NCBI RefSeq assembly: GCF_932526225.1
Contig: NC_064035.1
Span: forward strand, 19,395,969-19,459,968
Length of the DNA stretch: 64,000 bases
Direction: 5' to 3'
Source: Nematostella vectensis
Lineage: Eukaryota; Cnidaria; Anthozoa; Actiniaria; Edwardsiidae
Each line of letters begins with the position of its first letter. The stretch's first letter is position 1. A program made the position numbers and the translations under genes. The notes under the pieces were generated by a model. That model saw nothing but the letters and a program-made list of their open reading frames with translations, ran no database searches and was not told the origin of the DNA. Positions 1 through 11,575 of this stretch are shown in pieces.

Positions 1-186
1 GCATTTTCATGTATTTCTCTTGAGGACTTTATTGGTCTGTTTCGTGCCCTCTCCAAACCATGGACGGGCCAGTAAAGGGAATTTCTACAGATGTCATTCA
101 GAATGGTTCCTGTCGGACCTTTTTATTTTTATTTATGTTGCAACTTATGTAATATGCGGAAAATGCCTTATTTGTCCTTCCTACAG

Positions 187-3100
187 AACTACCTCCTATC
201 AAGTGATACTTCTGCTGGAGCTGCTCAGCTGGCAGAGAAAAGCAAAGACATTTTACTTCAGGTAAAATAGAAAATAGAACCTGCAGGTAATGGTATTGCT
301 ATTGTCGGTGCTTGGTGTCATCAGAGCCTCCAAATCACTTCTTGTTGTAACAACTGTCATAAGCTATTGCTTTTGATGCTTCTGTTATTGCTGTTGTTGT
401 CATTGTCTTCCTAGCTGAAGCTATTATTGTTGTTATTGTTTTTGGTGGTCGTCTTGATGGTTGTACTAATGGTGGTGTTGGAATCAGCGTTGGTGACATC
501 AATGCTGTTGTTATTCTTGTTGCGATGTGGTCCTACTTGTGTTGTTATTGTTGACGTGGAGCAGCCGGTGATGATCGTAGTATTGGTGGTGGCGTTGTTT
601 TTGCCGATGTTGTTATTGATGATAGTGGTGGTGATGTTGATGGTGGTGGTCAAGGTCGGTCATGGTAGAAATGATGGTGACGGTGGTGGTTGAACCCTCT
701 GTGTGGTTGTTACTAGATTTGGCGCCGAGAGTGACGTAATCTTAAAACGTTTCGTTCTCTCGCTTGTCTAGGAATATTTCAATGAATCGGCGATGCGATT
801 ACCCGAGCTCGATGGCGTGTTGTACCTCAAGGATGGCAAAAAAAGCTGGAAAAAGCACTACTTCGCCCTTAGGGCCTCTGGAATCTACTACACGCCCAAA
901 GGCAAAACCAAGGTGCGTATCTTCTTAGTCATTCTTCAACTACTGATAAACGAAGGGGAAGTCTTTCGAATTGTTTTTTCTAGTTAGTAGTATTTTGATT
1001 GTACCCTTGTGACTACCACCAACCGTCGTTTACTTCTCTAACCGTTTACTTCGCACACCATAAAGTTTTTCAGCTTAAAGATGGTCGATCAACCGCTCCT
1101 TTGTTATTTTTTATCATTGAAAATACAGAGTTTATTCGCAAGGAAACTTGGAAAATAATAATCTACGAATGAAGTCTGGTACGTTATTGACGATATTTGA
1201 TTGAGAATATCTTGGTTACTCGTTTGAAAAAGCAAAAGATGGAAATGGATGCTTCGTGTGACTCGCCATTGAGCGGGAGCATAAAATGGCGGCGTGATTA
1301 CCCTCTTTTAACGCGACTACTTTCCCCTTCTGTTCCATTCTACTGAGCTTAACGTATTGCCTCATTTTCTCCTTCAGTCCTCTAGGGATCTCGTCTGTTT
1401 AATTAAGTTCGAGTTCGTCAACATCTATTACGGCAACGCGTCGTTTAAAAAGAAATTCAAGGCGCCAACGGACTATTGCTTCATTCTAAAGGTGCGTGGA
1501 TTGGTGTTACTGAAAGTCCATGTTACCCGATAGGCAGTTTTCCTACAATTTGCAATGCAACGATGACAAAAAAAGGCAGATTGGAGAGAGAAAGAACACA
1601 GGGCAAAAAAATCAATTCCACTTTTCTTGCAACTTGCGAGACAAATTTTATTTTGCAAGTTGTAAAAGGAGATGTTACACGAGTAATTTTCATGAAACTC
1701 GCAACGCGACAAAATTTGAAGGAATTGTCTCCTGTTATGTAGCAACTCCCTAATACTCATTTTGTCTGCTTTGCTCGTCTTGGGTAGCAGTCAAAAGCAC
1801 ATTCGGCTTCTCTTCCCTGCTTTTTCAAGCGAAATACCAAGATTTTTACCTGTTGTTTAAAATCCGTTTGCAGCATCCCGAATACCACGAAGTCGAGTCA
1901 AAAGCCATCAAATATTTCTGTGCAGAAGACGTGAAGACCTTCAACCGATGGGTGGTTTGCATCAAGCTTGCCAAGGTACGTATCACTTGGTTTCACTATA
2001 GCTCGACGAATGAACTATTAACCGTTTGTCATCGCCCCACAGTACGGCTATCAATTACTCGAAAACTACTCGGAGACTCAGGACGAGATGGAGAACCTCG
2101 CTTTCACGTTGGATAAGAACAGATTTCCCAAGGCGGCTAGCTTCAGTGTGAGCGCGAGATCCGATGAAAACGATGAATCGCAGGTTGGTACTCACAGAAG
2201 GCTAACAGCCGAGCGGTGAAGCTTATATGGCATCGTGTTCCTTTCCATCCATCGGGTTAAAGAACTTGTGTACAGATGATATAGTATACACCTATTTCAA
2301 TAAAGGTTGTCAGTGCAAATGGCGATTGGCAAATGGCAGTTCTACGACCGAAAGTAATCATGCGTCTCAAAGAATTTGGATTAATTAAAAACAATTATCC
2401 ATTAAAGGTTACCAATGCTTGGCTCTGACATTGCTAGACTTTATTCAACACCTTTAATTTTACGAATAATTAGGTTCGATAAGCCATTTACCATTTGCCA
2501 TTCGCCATTTGCACTAAAAAATTTTGTGAAATAGGTGTATGTGCATATGCCGCCCAGACTAAAAAATGATTTGTTGGGTTTGTTGTATTATGAGCTTTGT
2601 TCATATTTTGCGTGTAATATAAAAGACTATAATTGAATGATCTGATCAGTTTAAATAGCGTTAATTGGTTAGGGGGGGTGCGACGGTGTGTAGGGGAGGG
2701 GGGAGGTATGCGGAATGAGGTAGTAAAAAAGCAGGACATCAAATGGAAATTCAGAATCAATGTAGTATTTCACTACTTCGTGAAATGTACAAATTTTGCA
2801 TTTCACATTAAGCTGTACTAACGTGAAGAATGTAAATAAAGGATCTTGCTTGGTTTAGTGGTTGGTTTGCTCGATCCATCGCAAACTCTTACTAATGCTT
2901 TCACGTTTCTTATCTGCAAATATGAACTAACCCAAAGTTTTCATTTTATACCATCTTTTTCTCTTTACCACTCGAACTGTGAGAATAAGGGAGTATATTT
3001 AACTCCAAATCTATTTCTATTTTGTTTAGGAAATAAACCAGACTCAGAATTTATCCTTTAGTTATAATAACATAATAAAAATACATTTTAGCCCGCTTAA

Positions 3101-5774
3101 TAGTTTGCTTGCTTTTTTGAATGAAAGTAGACTTTATAAATTTAACACCCTATAAAATTATGATAATTGAAATAGATTTGAGGTTTCCGGCACGGGCTAA
3201 AATGAACCTAAGTCGGGCAAAAACATATTATGCCTGCGAACCTGAGCTGTATTGTTATAGTCTATGCCGAGCTCTTCCCTATTGAATCATCCCAAACACC
3301 CTTCTTTCCATCTGCGTCATGTTACACTAATCGTTTTCGCGCTAAGGGTTCTGTGATAGTTAGAAAGTATGATAGGGATGCTAGGAATGCTTCTTTTTGG
3401 CCGGATTATAATAGTTGTGCTATAACGTTTCCCAGACGTGCTGTGTTGCGCATCTGACAAGTGGCGCGAGTGCATTCAAGGGAAGCATTCTTGAGTTTAA
3501 CCACAATGAGTCTACACAAATCAAAGCGGAGACACTATTGTGTTATTGATAAACCGTGACACTAAATAGAGCTAATGATTTCATAATGATTTTGTTTTTT
3601 TATTACAGCAACAATTGAGCACTGCCCGAGATAACGCAAAAGCGCAGTCTGACCGGATCAAGAAAGGGGGCTTTGGAACTGGTGAGCGAAATGAATTGAT
3701 TTAGTATTCACAAATTGATTGCACAAGCGAGATACCTTCCTATTCCAAATAAGTTTGCACTAGGGGAATCCATGCGTGGTAACCCGCAGTGCCTCATGGG
3801 CATCTGGGCAAACAAGCGTATCCGGTTACAAAAAATCTGTAGTTTCTTTCCAAAGCCAGGTATCAGCAAGCCCTTTAATATTTTGGGAACTTTATTGGTC
3901 TGGGGCCGGTTCCTGAAAGGCCGATTAACTTAACCCAAGACCAGCGCCCTAATCCCGGGTTAAAATTCGCTAATCGTAGGTTAGCTAACCTACGGATATA
4001 ACTCACCGTTCCCGAAACCCGATTTACTAACCCTGGATTAAGCGAGTAAAAAACTGGTTTGACGAGTAAAATTCAAACAGGATACCCAGTAGAAAAATAG
4101 AGAGCAATTCAAATTACCCTTTGGTGATTTTATTTTCGCCAAGAAGCCCAAAAACACCTCTACATTACCTGTAATTACCTCCATTTCACTCCCAAAAATG
4201 TCATTTTCAGGATTCGAGTTGGTGCATGACACTAGCGAGACAGATTCGTTTCAAGTATAAATTTCATGTAACTTTCTGTCTGTCTCCGCATAATTTTCGA
4301 GTCAGCATCGCAACGAAGGTCGCATAACAAAGCGAAATGTTAGGACATTTGATCCCTACATTGTTTTTGTCTTTTGTGTCGGCAACTTTATTTTATGAAA
4401 CTTTAGCAATTTTATGAGTTTTTTATGTTATCACACATTTTAAACACCACACCACACCAGTGAGCTTCCCTAAAACTATTGTGAAAGTGAGAGACCCAAT
4501 ATGCATGCCCTACCCTGAACACACCTCGTGCCAGGTTGAACACGTTGGCTCCTATACTGTGATTTCAGGAAGTCAAAGCTTCTCAGTGACAAGCTATCAA
4601 CAACAGAAACGTAAGCCTAAAACCATCGGCAATCTGTTTTCTGATGCCTGGAAGAAAGGAACAGAATACGAAGAGGTATATTGTTTACTTATTTCCGTCT
4701 GTCTGTTTCTCTGTCTTTTTTATATCTGCTTTCTGCATTTATATCTATTTGTCTTGCCTAGTTGACGCGTGTTTCTCTGTACAGAATGAAGCCCCTATCT
4801 CGCCAGACACCCCCTCCACGTCAAGTGCAGGGCCAGGGATGACTCCCAACACCACTGAGCCTCGCTCTTTCAACATCGACAATGCGATCATCATGGATGA
4901 CATTGTAGAAGAGCCCATGACCCGCCCACGGGACCTCCCTATTTATGGCTACTCTAACGGTGAGGCTGGGATTCCATCTCCATCCGAGGTGAAAACCAAG
5001 TCACCACCTGCACCGCCCCTACCACCCAAAGTGACACCTAAACCACCAGCACCTCCACAATTTGCACCCGTACCACCACCACCATGTGCACCCATCCCAC
5101 CCATGCCATGCTCAGCACCCTTACCCCCGGCGCCCGCTCCCTTCTCTGCCGCACCCCATCTACCACCTGCGCCTAACATCAGTGCAGAACCACCACCGCC
5201 ACCTCCAGTAGCCAGGAAGCCGTCACGGTCGAACAGCACTTCTTCCCAGCGCAGCCTCGAATTGCAGTCCCCGTCAAGAGAAGAAGGTCCATCACTTATC
5301 ACTGCAGAACCACCACCGCCACCTCCAGTAGCCAGGAAGCCGTCACGGTCGAACAGCACCTCCTCCCAGCAGAGTATAGAGTCAGCACCAGGGAGCCCTC
5401 CCACAGGGGCTGACGATTTTCCCCCTCCCCCTCCCCCTCCTGTCATGAAAAAGCCGTCTCGTAGTGGGAGCCTTAAGGAGAGCAGACTTCACCCTCCCCT
5501 CCCTAGTATTCATGGATCTACAGACTCCCTTGACAGCCTTCCCCTGCCACCCCCTCCTCCGGAGCTTCTTGGGTCGGACGCTGACTTACCACCACCCCCT
5601 CCGGAGGTTCTCTTCAAGAGTAATCTGGAGTCTTCGCTTGCGAGATCGAACAGTGAAAGCAGGGGGAGGTCTTTAAGTGGCGACAGATTCCCCCCTCCCC
5701 CTCCCCCAAAGTCAGGGAAAACCCGAACGAATAGTGTTGGCAAAGCACCGCCTCCACCGCCTTTACGCACGTGA
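187..5774 (+). CDS. RAPH1: MRL-family (Mig-10/RIAM/lamellipodin) adaptor, 3' part of gene
   Basis: Exons read at 187-261, 772-912, 1378-1491, 1874-1975, 2043-2183, 3609-3681, 4461-4675 and 4785-5774; phases agree and give 616 residues before the TGA. The first exon (NYLLSSDTS...KDILLQ) matches the region between the RA and PH domains of the family. Exons 2-5 form a complete PH domain: [20 protein letters not shown], then [13 protein letters not shown], then a strand ending [10 protein letters not shown], then the C-terminal helix around [14 protein letters not shown]. The last exon is a proline-rich tail with two FPPPPPP cores (about 5420 and 5690), the form bound by Ena/VASP EVH1 domains, and many polyproline runs. 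Known family members link Ras/Rap and phosphoinositide signals to actin at the leading edge. The RA domain and start codon lie left of the window. One invertebrate gene is usually ancestral to both RAPH1 and APBB1IP, so the symbol is approximate. Family call is firm. Confidence 0.9.
411..690 (+). repeat. GTT/GGT-rich simple trinucleotide stretch
   Basis: Degenerate runs of GTT, GTG and GAT triplets inside the first visible intron of the MRL gene. Both strands give long open frames of Val/Leu/Met or Asn/Thr only because of the triplet periodicity. It is not coding. Confidence 0.8.
2287..2539. mobile_element. MITE, family A copy 1 (TACACCTATTTCA ends)
   Basis: A 253-bp element in an MRL intron begins TACACCTATTTCA and ends with the reverse complement TGAAATAGGTGTA. 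The inner parts are also inverted: an AAATGG/CCATTT-rich arm lies near each end. A related copy is at 43659-43934 in an intron of the CMGC kinase gene. The TA at both outer ends suggests a Tc1/mariner-type target, but no transposase is present. Confidence 0.75.
2540..3608. other. MRL intron, no coding exon recognised
   Basis: AT-rich intron between exons ending at 2183 and starting at 3609. It contains a poly-G/GGGAGG patch near 2670-2710 and otherwise unassigned sequence. Confidence 0.6.
3682..4460. repeat. MRL intron with a probable dispersed repeat
   Basis: The part around 3895-4035 has short, partly inverted motifs (GGTTCCTGAAAGG, CGTTCCCGAAACC, GGTTAGCTAACC) that look like a small degraded DNA transposon. 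I could not define its ends. The rest of the intron shows nothing recognisable. Confidence 0.35.
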
Positions 5775-6780
5775 CTCTGAGTTGTACAGTTTATTATTTG
5801 AGTTATATTACTGTATTCCCGAAGAACGTCGTAATGACTGTGGATCATTTGAAAATTACCTTGGAGTATCATTGTAATGTTTGATGGCATCATGTTTGTC
5901 ACTGTCATTGATCGACATTTTCCCAATCATCGTCGCCATTCTATTGATGTAAAGCATCTCATCTTTGCCTCCATTTGTCGTATTCCGACAAGCTATCACG
6001 GACATAAGCGTTCGTCGTCATCCGCGTCGTCGTCATAATCTGAGGATCCACCATTTCCTGGTTTTGAATGGTCATCGGATGCTTATTGGCGTTATGTGTG
6101 TGTTGATGCACCGCTAGTGTTGTTATATTTGCCATGAAAACCGTACAATCACAAGCACTGCCTCTAATGGATCTTTGCCGTCATCACCTTCAACACCAGT
6201 TTTGCACATTTGAATGGATTTACTTCATTAATTCTTATGTTTGCTTGCGTTATGCATTAGATCCTTAGCTGCAGTCTGGTGAATGACATGAGCGACTCGA
6301 GCGACGCGTTTAATCAACGGCTTGTCAAGGCCTTGCTAACGACGCCCGCGACGTAAGCAGCATGCTTTGAAAGAATCTTGCTAACGACGTAAGCGACATA
6401 ATAGGGAACATGGCTAAAGACGTGGGGTTTATTGTGGGAAACATTGCTAACAAACGACGTAAGCAGCATGTCTTGACCAATACAACCTAGCATCTAAAGC
6501 CTTCCAAATAACACAAGTCAAGCGATTGGACGCAAACTGCATCATATCATGTTGTCGGTACGACTCTCGCTAACATTTTTTTAGCATCATTGTGATACTG
6601 CATTGCGCTGTAAATTATTATTTTATGCATATGCATATTAGAAGAAAGACTAAAGGTTCAACATTCTTGACATTTTAATTGAAAAATCAGTAACAGAATG
6701 AAATGTTTTAAAAAACAAGGCAGTGCTGATGAATATGTCTTCAAAGAGAAATAAAATATGAAGAAATATATTGTTTTTAT
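5775..6780 (+). other. Probable 3' UTR of the MRL gene with polyadenylation signal
   Basis: About 1 kb follows the TGA without a usable reading frame. An AATAAA hexamer at 6750-6755 is the best polyadenylation signal. Around 6290-6480 a short motif close to AACGACGTAAGCAGCATG recurs several times in degenerate form. The UTR extent is inferred from the hexamer only. Confidence 0.5.
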
Positions 6781-6809
6781 ATTTTTTCTCATTTTTTTTT
6801 AAAATTTAT

Positions 6810-7217
6810 AGTTCCCTATAGAAGACTCATTTTTCGGGAAATTTTATATTTTATTAATACTTCTAGGCTTTATCAGATTCCGCTAGATTCACTCTTCTTG
6901 GAAATCAAATTTATTTTTTCATGCAAGTTAAATGGAAGCAATATTTTTATGTTAAAATAAAAATCTCGAAATCTGCGCGATAAACCTTTTTCTAAATTCA
7001 CAGTAACACCTAACAATACTCCAGCTTGAAGCACACGAATTGTTGTCCTAAAACTGACCTGTCAAACTTCGCAATTGATATATTATCTATATTTAACGCT
7101 TGTGTGAGAGGGACAAGAGGACATAATTTGAAAACTAAAGAATTTATTCCTTTTCAACCTAAAATCTGAAAAAAGTTTATGAAAATCGCGCCGTAAATGA
7201 GTCTTCTGAAGGGAACT
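6810..7217. mobile_element. MITE with about 28-bp terminal inverted repeats
   Basis: The left end reads AGTTCCCTATAGAAGACTCA and the right end is its imperfect reverse complement (TGAGTCTTCTGAAGGGAACT), spanning about 408 bp. The inside is AT-rich with no reading frame. It lies just beyond the likely MRL polyadenylation site. Confidence 0.7.
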
Positions 7218-7276
7218 TAGTATGGCGCGCCACCTTTAAGCGATGAAATCGCAACAGTCGCATATCGTGTCGCGCG

Positions 7277-8028
7277 GAGTTTCCCTAATGGTCGCGGGTT
7301 TTGAGGTGCGGGTTTCCAGGGTGCGCCTTTGAAAAAAAAGTACGGGTTTGAAATTTTTTGCCGGTTTTTTTTTTCTTGGAGAGGGGGGATGTTTTATTAT
7401 TACTATTTTTTTTTGGCTCGGGAAAATCAAAATATCCGAAGAAGAAAACACTGGAGAGCCGGGAAGCAGGTAATTTTCGGTGATTTGATGACAGATCCCC
7501 CCAGTCAGGATTAAAGGTTTACGACCTGTCGCCAATACGCAATTCAATTGTACTTATGTATAGCATTGTACTATAGTTTTCAATTTTGTACTATTGCTTA
7601 GTCAAATATTAAGTACAGTCTCGATTTAATCCACTATTCAAATTTTTGCATGTTTTTCGGATATAAAGTTAAGAATAGCTCAACCTTTTTAGATATGTGC
7701 CGAGGAATTGTCTGTGGAAAAGTCTATGCTCGTCTTCGACCTCTATAAGGTTTCAAACCCGTAGTTTTTTTTAAACGCGCACTCTCGAAACCCGCACCCG
7801 CGACTTGAAACCCGCACCCTGAAAACCTGCACCCGCATCCTGAAAACCTGCACCCGCACCCTGGAAACCCGCACCCGCACCCTGGAAACCTGTACCCGCA
7901 TCCTGAAAACCTGCACCCGCATCCTGAAAACCTGCACCCGCACCCTGGTAACCCGCACCCGCGACTTGAAACCCGCACCCTGGAAACCCGCACCTCAAAT
8001 CTCTCGACCAGCGACCATTAGGGAAACT
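7277..8028. mobile_element. Inverted-repeat (hAT-like) element carrying a GC-rich minisatellite
   Basis: The ends are inverted copies of AGTTTCCCTAATGGTCGC, followed on each side by arms rich in GGTGCGGGTTTCCAGG. The element is flanked by GTCGCGCG at 7269-7276 and 8029-8036, fitting an 8-bp (or 7-bp, depending on the exact tip) target duplication as made by hAT transposases. The tip reads CAGTTTCCC on one side and GAGTTTCCC on the other. No transposase is present. Confidence 0.7.
7785..8000. repeat. Minisatellite of CCCGCACCCTGGAAACCTG type
   Basis: About a dozen short degenerate units alternate CCCGCACCC with TGGAAAC or TGAAAAC. They form the expanded right arm of the inverted-repeat element; the left arm has only about one unit (7305-7325). 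All three minus-strand frames stay open because of the repeat and should not be called genes. Confidence 0.85.
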
Positions 8029-8173
8029 GTCGCGCGATATCGTTATTAGTGTAACAGGGCAACGTGCCCAAAATGTTTCGAGAACTACGAAATGTCAAAA
8101 ATTGTAACCCCGCCTGAACGTGCTGTAACTCTTTCCCAACCCGATGTACCCGGTTAGTCGTCGTTGAGAACGT

Positions 8174-8484
8174 TAAATGGGCAGTGTCATGGTAATAGCT
8201 TTGCAATAGCAAATTCTAATAGCTTTGCAATAGCAAAGTAATAAAAATAGTAATAGCTTTGCAATAGCAAATTCTAATATTGACTTATGAGCCTTTGGTA
8301 CATGTGGCAGACTAGAATTCAAAGGAAATGATCACAAACTGTCAATAAACATGGTTTTCAATAAAATATTGCATTTATTTTAACAAGGCATTTACAGCTT
8401 AAAGTTCAATGGTTTTTCGACAATTAAAAGCCTACAATAAACACTGACTCCAGACATGCGCAGTACCATGACACTGCCCTTTTA
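8174..8484. mobile_element. Small inverted-repeat element with GGGCAGTGTCATGGTA ends
   Basis: A perfect 16-bp inverted repeat lies at 8179-8194 and 8464-8479 and is extended imperfectly by TAAA on both sides. Inside the left end is a short tandem array of TAATAGCTTTGCAATAGC (about 8195-8280). It is probably a MITE; no clear target duplication was seen. Confidence 0.55.
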
Positions 8485-8658
8485 GGTATACTGTACTGTG
8501 AAGTGCCGGGTTTATCAACCCTTTTTTCCCAGCCCACTACAACCGGATAAGCGTCAGCCGCAGCTCTAAAATGTTGCAAACTCGCTTCGAGTGTGTCCTT
8601 GAGAAAAGGCGCCTGTGCCATCGTGACACTGATCAGAAAACACATTGAGGGAAAGAGG

Positions 8659-8912
8659 CTAAAGCCGCAATGTCACCAGTTTACTTCCGGTCGATTACCT
8701 AACAATATCCGATGATTTTTAACGGAAAATGCGAAAAATATTTCAAAATATTGAAAGCAGTGTGTATATTGGAAGTTTCTTTGAGGATGTGATTGATAAT
8801 TTAAAGCGGATGGCCTGTTAAATATCTCGGATTCTAATAGATTCTTTTATCTTTTAACGGTTGAGGTTTCCGTCGGACCTCCGGAAGTAAACTGGTGACA
8901 ATGCGGCTTTAA
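8659..8912. mobile_element. TTAA-flanked MITE, family B copy 1
   Basis: About 254 bp with roughly 30-bp inverted ends (AGCCGCAATGTCACCAGTTT at left, its near-perfect reverse complement at right). The right end is bordered by TTAA; the left border has decayed to CTAA. A second copy in the opposite orientation is at 38391-38639 with intact TTAA on both sides. The target choice suggests mobilisation by a piggyBac-type transposase. Confidence 0.8.
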
Positions 8913-9473
8913 CTTGTTTGGTCACGCTGTAGTGGTGTTTTTCAAAAGGCATTAAAGGAAAACAATACCGCTAGACAATAACAACAATAGCAGCACGTTT
9001 TTTAAAATGGCTTATTTTCAAATTGCTATACATAGATATTTACAATGCAAATACTTTGGGGCTTCCTTGACAATAACGGTTAATTGAAAATGTAATCCTT
9101 TAATATTGTAAGCTAAAGGGAACAAGCCTCGTGTCTTTAAAATGACTAAATTTTAAGATTACTTTCCTACATGCAAAAACAAACTTTATACATATTCCGG
9201 ATTATTAACATTTGAAAAACTTTTATGCCAGCCCTTTTCAAGTTTCTTCAAGTTAAGAAACCTGCTTTTGTTAGCATAAACCCCCAGAGGGATCCATATT
9301 TTTTATAACCGGTTGCACGATTCATATACTCTGGTGTACGGTTAATAAAAATGCTAACCCAAGATCATTTGCTCGTTGCAGCACAAATATATTTCCCAAA
9401 CGATCACTCGCCTCCACGCTCGAAGATCTAGCGTACTTTCCGGGCGCTCCCAAAGGTCACTCATGCTTGTTAA

Positions 9474-9902
9474 TTAAAAGGGCTGGCCGAACTTTTTATT
9501 CCTGTCCAAGTTTTCGTCTCTAGTTCTTTGCAAAATTTCATTCAAATGTTTGATGTAGTCTCGAGCCAGCAAGAGTGTGTCTAGTTTGGTGAGTTTTCCG
9601 CTGCTTCTTGTGTTAGGTACGGCTTTTCTTAGCGCCTCTAGCGCTACATTGATTGATTGAATTCTCCTTCGTTCCCTGTCATTGGCTCTTAATCTTCTTA
9701 AACGCGCCTCAGCCGTTATCTTATGTTTGGATGATTCCTCAGGATGAAGTCTCATTTTTGGTGGAAAGGTGGACTGCTTTTTGGATTCCGGGAGATTAAG
9801 ATCCTTAAAAGGTCGAGTAAACTCGTGGATTTGTAAGTCCGTGTCTGGTAGACCTCTGGAAGTGTTTTCGTCGACGGTCATTTCAAATGAATAAAGAACC
9901 AC
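9474..9902 (-). CDS. Group-A bHLH transcription factor, single exon
   Basis: Uninterrupted frame of 142 codons. Residues about 68-124 are a bHLH domain: basic region RLRANDRERRRIQ, helix 1 SINVALEALRKAVP, a short loop, then KLTKLDTLLLARDYIKHL as helix 2. The basic region has the conserved Glu (RERRR) that contacts the E-box. Helix 2 resembles TCF21/musculin- and PTF1-like proteins, but I cannot place it in a named subfamily. The N-terminal 65 residues are unrecognised. A second in-frame ATG at codon 8 (MTVDEN) could be the real start. bHLH factors of this group bind DNA as dimers with an E-protein and act in cell-type specification. The intronless structure is usual for several bHLH families. 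Domain call is firm; orthology is open. Confidence 0.85.
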   Translation of the reverse strand: MVLYSFEMTVDENTSRGLPDTDLQIHEFTRPFKDLNLPESKKQSTFPPKMRLHPEESSKHKITAEARLRRLRANDRERRRIQSINVALEALRKAVPNTRSSGKLTKLDTLLLARDYIKHLNEILQRTRDENLDRNKKFGQPF

Positions 9903-11370
9903 AAGTAAACACCAAAAATTTAAAGCGGTAATAATGTAAATCCAGGCGATTCGTTGCGATATTTAACGTTGTTTGAATAACGTCCTGTTTTAAAGTGCAT
10001 CCTGTTCTAAAGCGTGCGTTTTACATGATGGTACCTGTTTGCCAAAAACATCACGTGGTGGCCTGTGTGCCAAACCATCTCCAATGAAGCGAAAAAGATT
10101 TTTGAGCAGAGTAAAATACACAGATAAATAAAAGCAGACACTCGTAAAAAGGTCATGGGAGAGGTATGGCAGGCAAGTCGTTGCTTTTGCTCTTTTTTTT
10201 TCATTTAAGCATTCTCTATATCAAAGACCTTTTTCTTGTGCGCAAGGTTTTAGAATTCCAAACGCAAGCCCTATATACTTTCTATCTATCGCCTCATGTT
10301 ATTGTTTGTAGAGCCTCTCAGAGTTTGTAAGATTTCCAGTTGGATCAAAACCTACGATTCCGTTTCAGAAAAAGAAAAGCGGATTAGCTTTTGGATGTTT
10401 GGCCCTTTTCCCACGGTCTTGGTAAGAGCCACATGAACAGCAGACACACAACAATCAACACCAGGTACCCACCGGGGACTCCATTTAAACCCCCCTATGT
10501 ACTTTAATTATACTGTGTGCGCCTGACATAAACACAGAACCCTCGTATGCGCATCCGCTTTTGAGCCAATTAAGCAAATAAAAATGTACACTACGAAATA
10601 CACGTGGATGCCTAGACACCAGCTACCTGAGAAGCAATTGTTTCTGTGGAGAAGACCGAAGATCGAGATTTTCGATGTTTTAGCCGCGCGGAAAATGGGG
10701 CGAGCCAAAAATGGAGGAGATGGTAGGGGGAGGAAGAAAACTCCAAACTCCACAGAAACGCTTGCTTCGCTGGCTAACTATCAGCAAAATATGGTATGCC
10801 AGGCAAACGAACACCCCTCGAACGAACACTCCAAGAACACTCCTGATATAAAGTTGACAGGCAAAATTAAACTAATCAGGTAAAAAATCCTTCCGGATGA
10901 ACAGTCGACTAGTAAGCAAACTAACAAAAGTAAACGTTCGTGATTAGGAGTGAAGTCTTTGGGCCCCTCTTAAAATGTGAGTATCATCTCAAATTCCCCC
11001 AGATTTTCGCTTGTCTGTGCGCGCTGTAAATACCGGGAGTGCAATCTCCAGATGTGGAAAGGAGAATGCAGGATTTGCTGAAGGGCACCGAGTACGCACC
11101 TGGCATGGGCCACGGGGCAGCTTGAAAAGTGGAAGCGATGAGATATTTACCAAATTGTCGAATCTCTGCCCAGGGCAGTAGCAGGGGGTGGGGCACTGGG
11201 GGAACGTCCCCCCCCCCCCCCCCCGATATTTCAAAAATTATAAGAAAATGACCGGTAGGGGCATGGCTGAGCCCCTCCAATATTTCAAGGCCTGTTACGG
11301 AACTGCCTAATGGTGTGTGTGTTTGTATGATCCTCACCCCACACCCTCCGTGTCTCTTGGATTGAGGTTT
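9903..11370. other. Intergenic, no gene recognised
   Basis: No convincing exon on either strand. The part around 11165-11320, with a long C homopolymer near 11211-11224, resembles poly-G-bearing repeats near 12370-12490 and 35440-35510 (a shared segment ending close to GGCTACTGC or GCTACTGC), so it is probably interspersed repeat. Confidence 0.5.
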
Positions 11371-11506
11371 AGTTCTACAGCTCAAGAGTGTGTCCTTCGG
11401 TACACTCGTTCAATATCAAAAGAACCATTTACTTACTTATTAGTTCTACAGCACAATAGTGTGCCCTTCGGTACACTCGTTCAATATCAAAAGAACCATT
11501 TACTTC
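11371..11506. repeat. 71-bp direct tandem duplication
   Basis: Two nearly identical copies starting AGTTCTACAGC lie head to tail (starts 11371 and 11442), each containing CTTCGGTACACTCGTTCAAT. The period is about 71 bp. No function is evident. Confidence 0.8.
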
Positions 11507-11575
11507 TTTTATACGTTTATTGTACAATTTCAAGAAGTCTTTGTCGTGAAAATCCTCTTTGTTGACTGGTAACGA

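Noticed and set aside
4949-5926. Long minus-strand Gly-rich frames opposite the MRL tail
   Set aside because: Antisense shadows of the polyproline codons (CCN read as NGG).
8424-8645. Minus-strand frame MAQAPFLKDTLEASLQHFRA... as a small gene
   Set aside because: It looks protein-like and has an AATAAA downstream near 8382, but its end runs through the inverted repeat of a MITE-like element and it matches no family I know. Transcript evidence would be needed.
10584-10883. 99-codon plus-strand frame
   Set aside because: No domain, no upstream or downstream gene features, and amino-acid composition unlike a folded protein.
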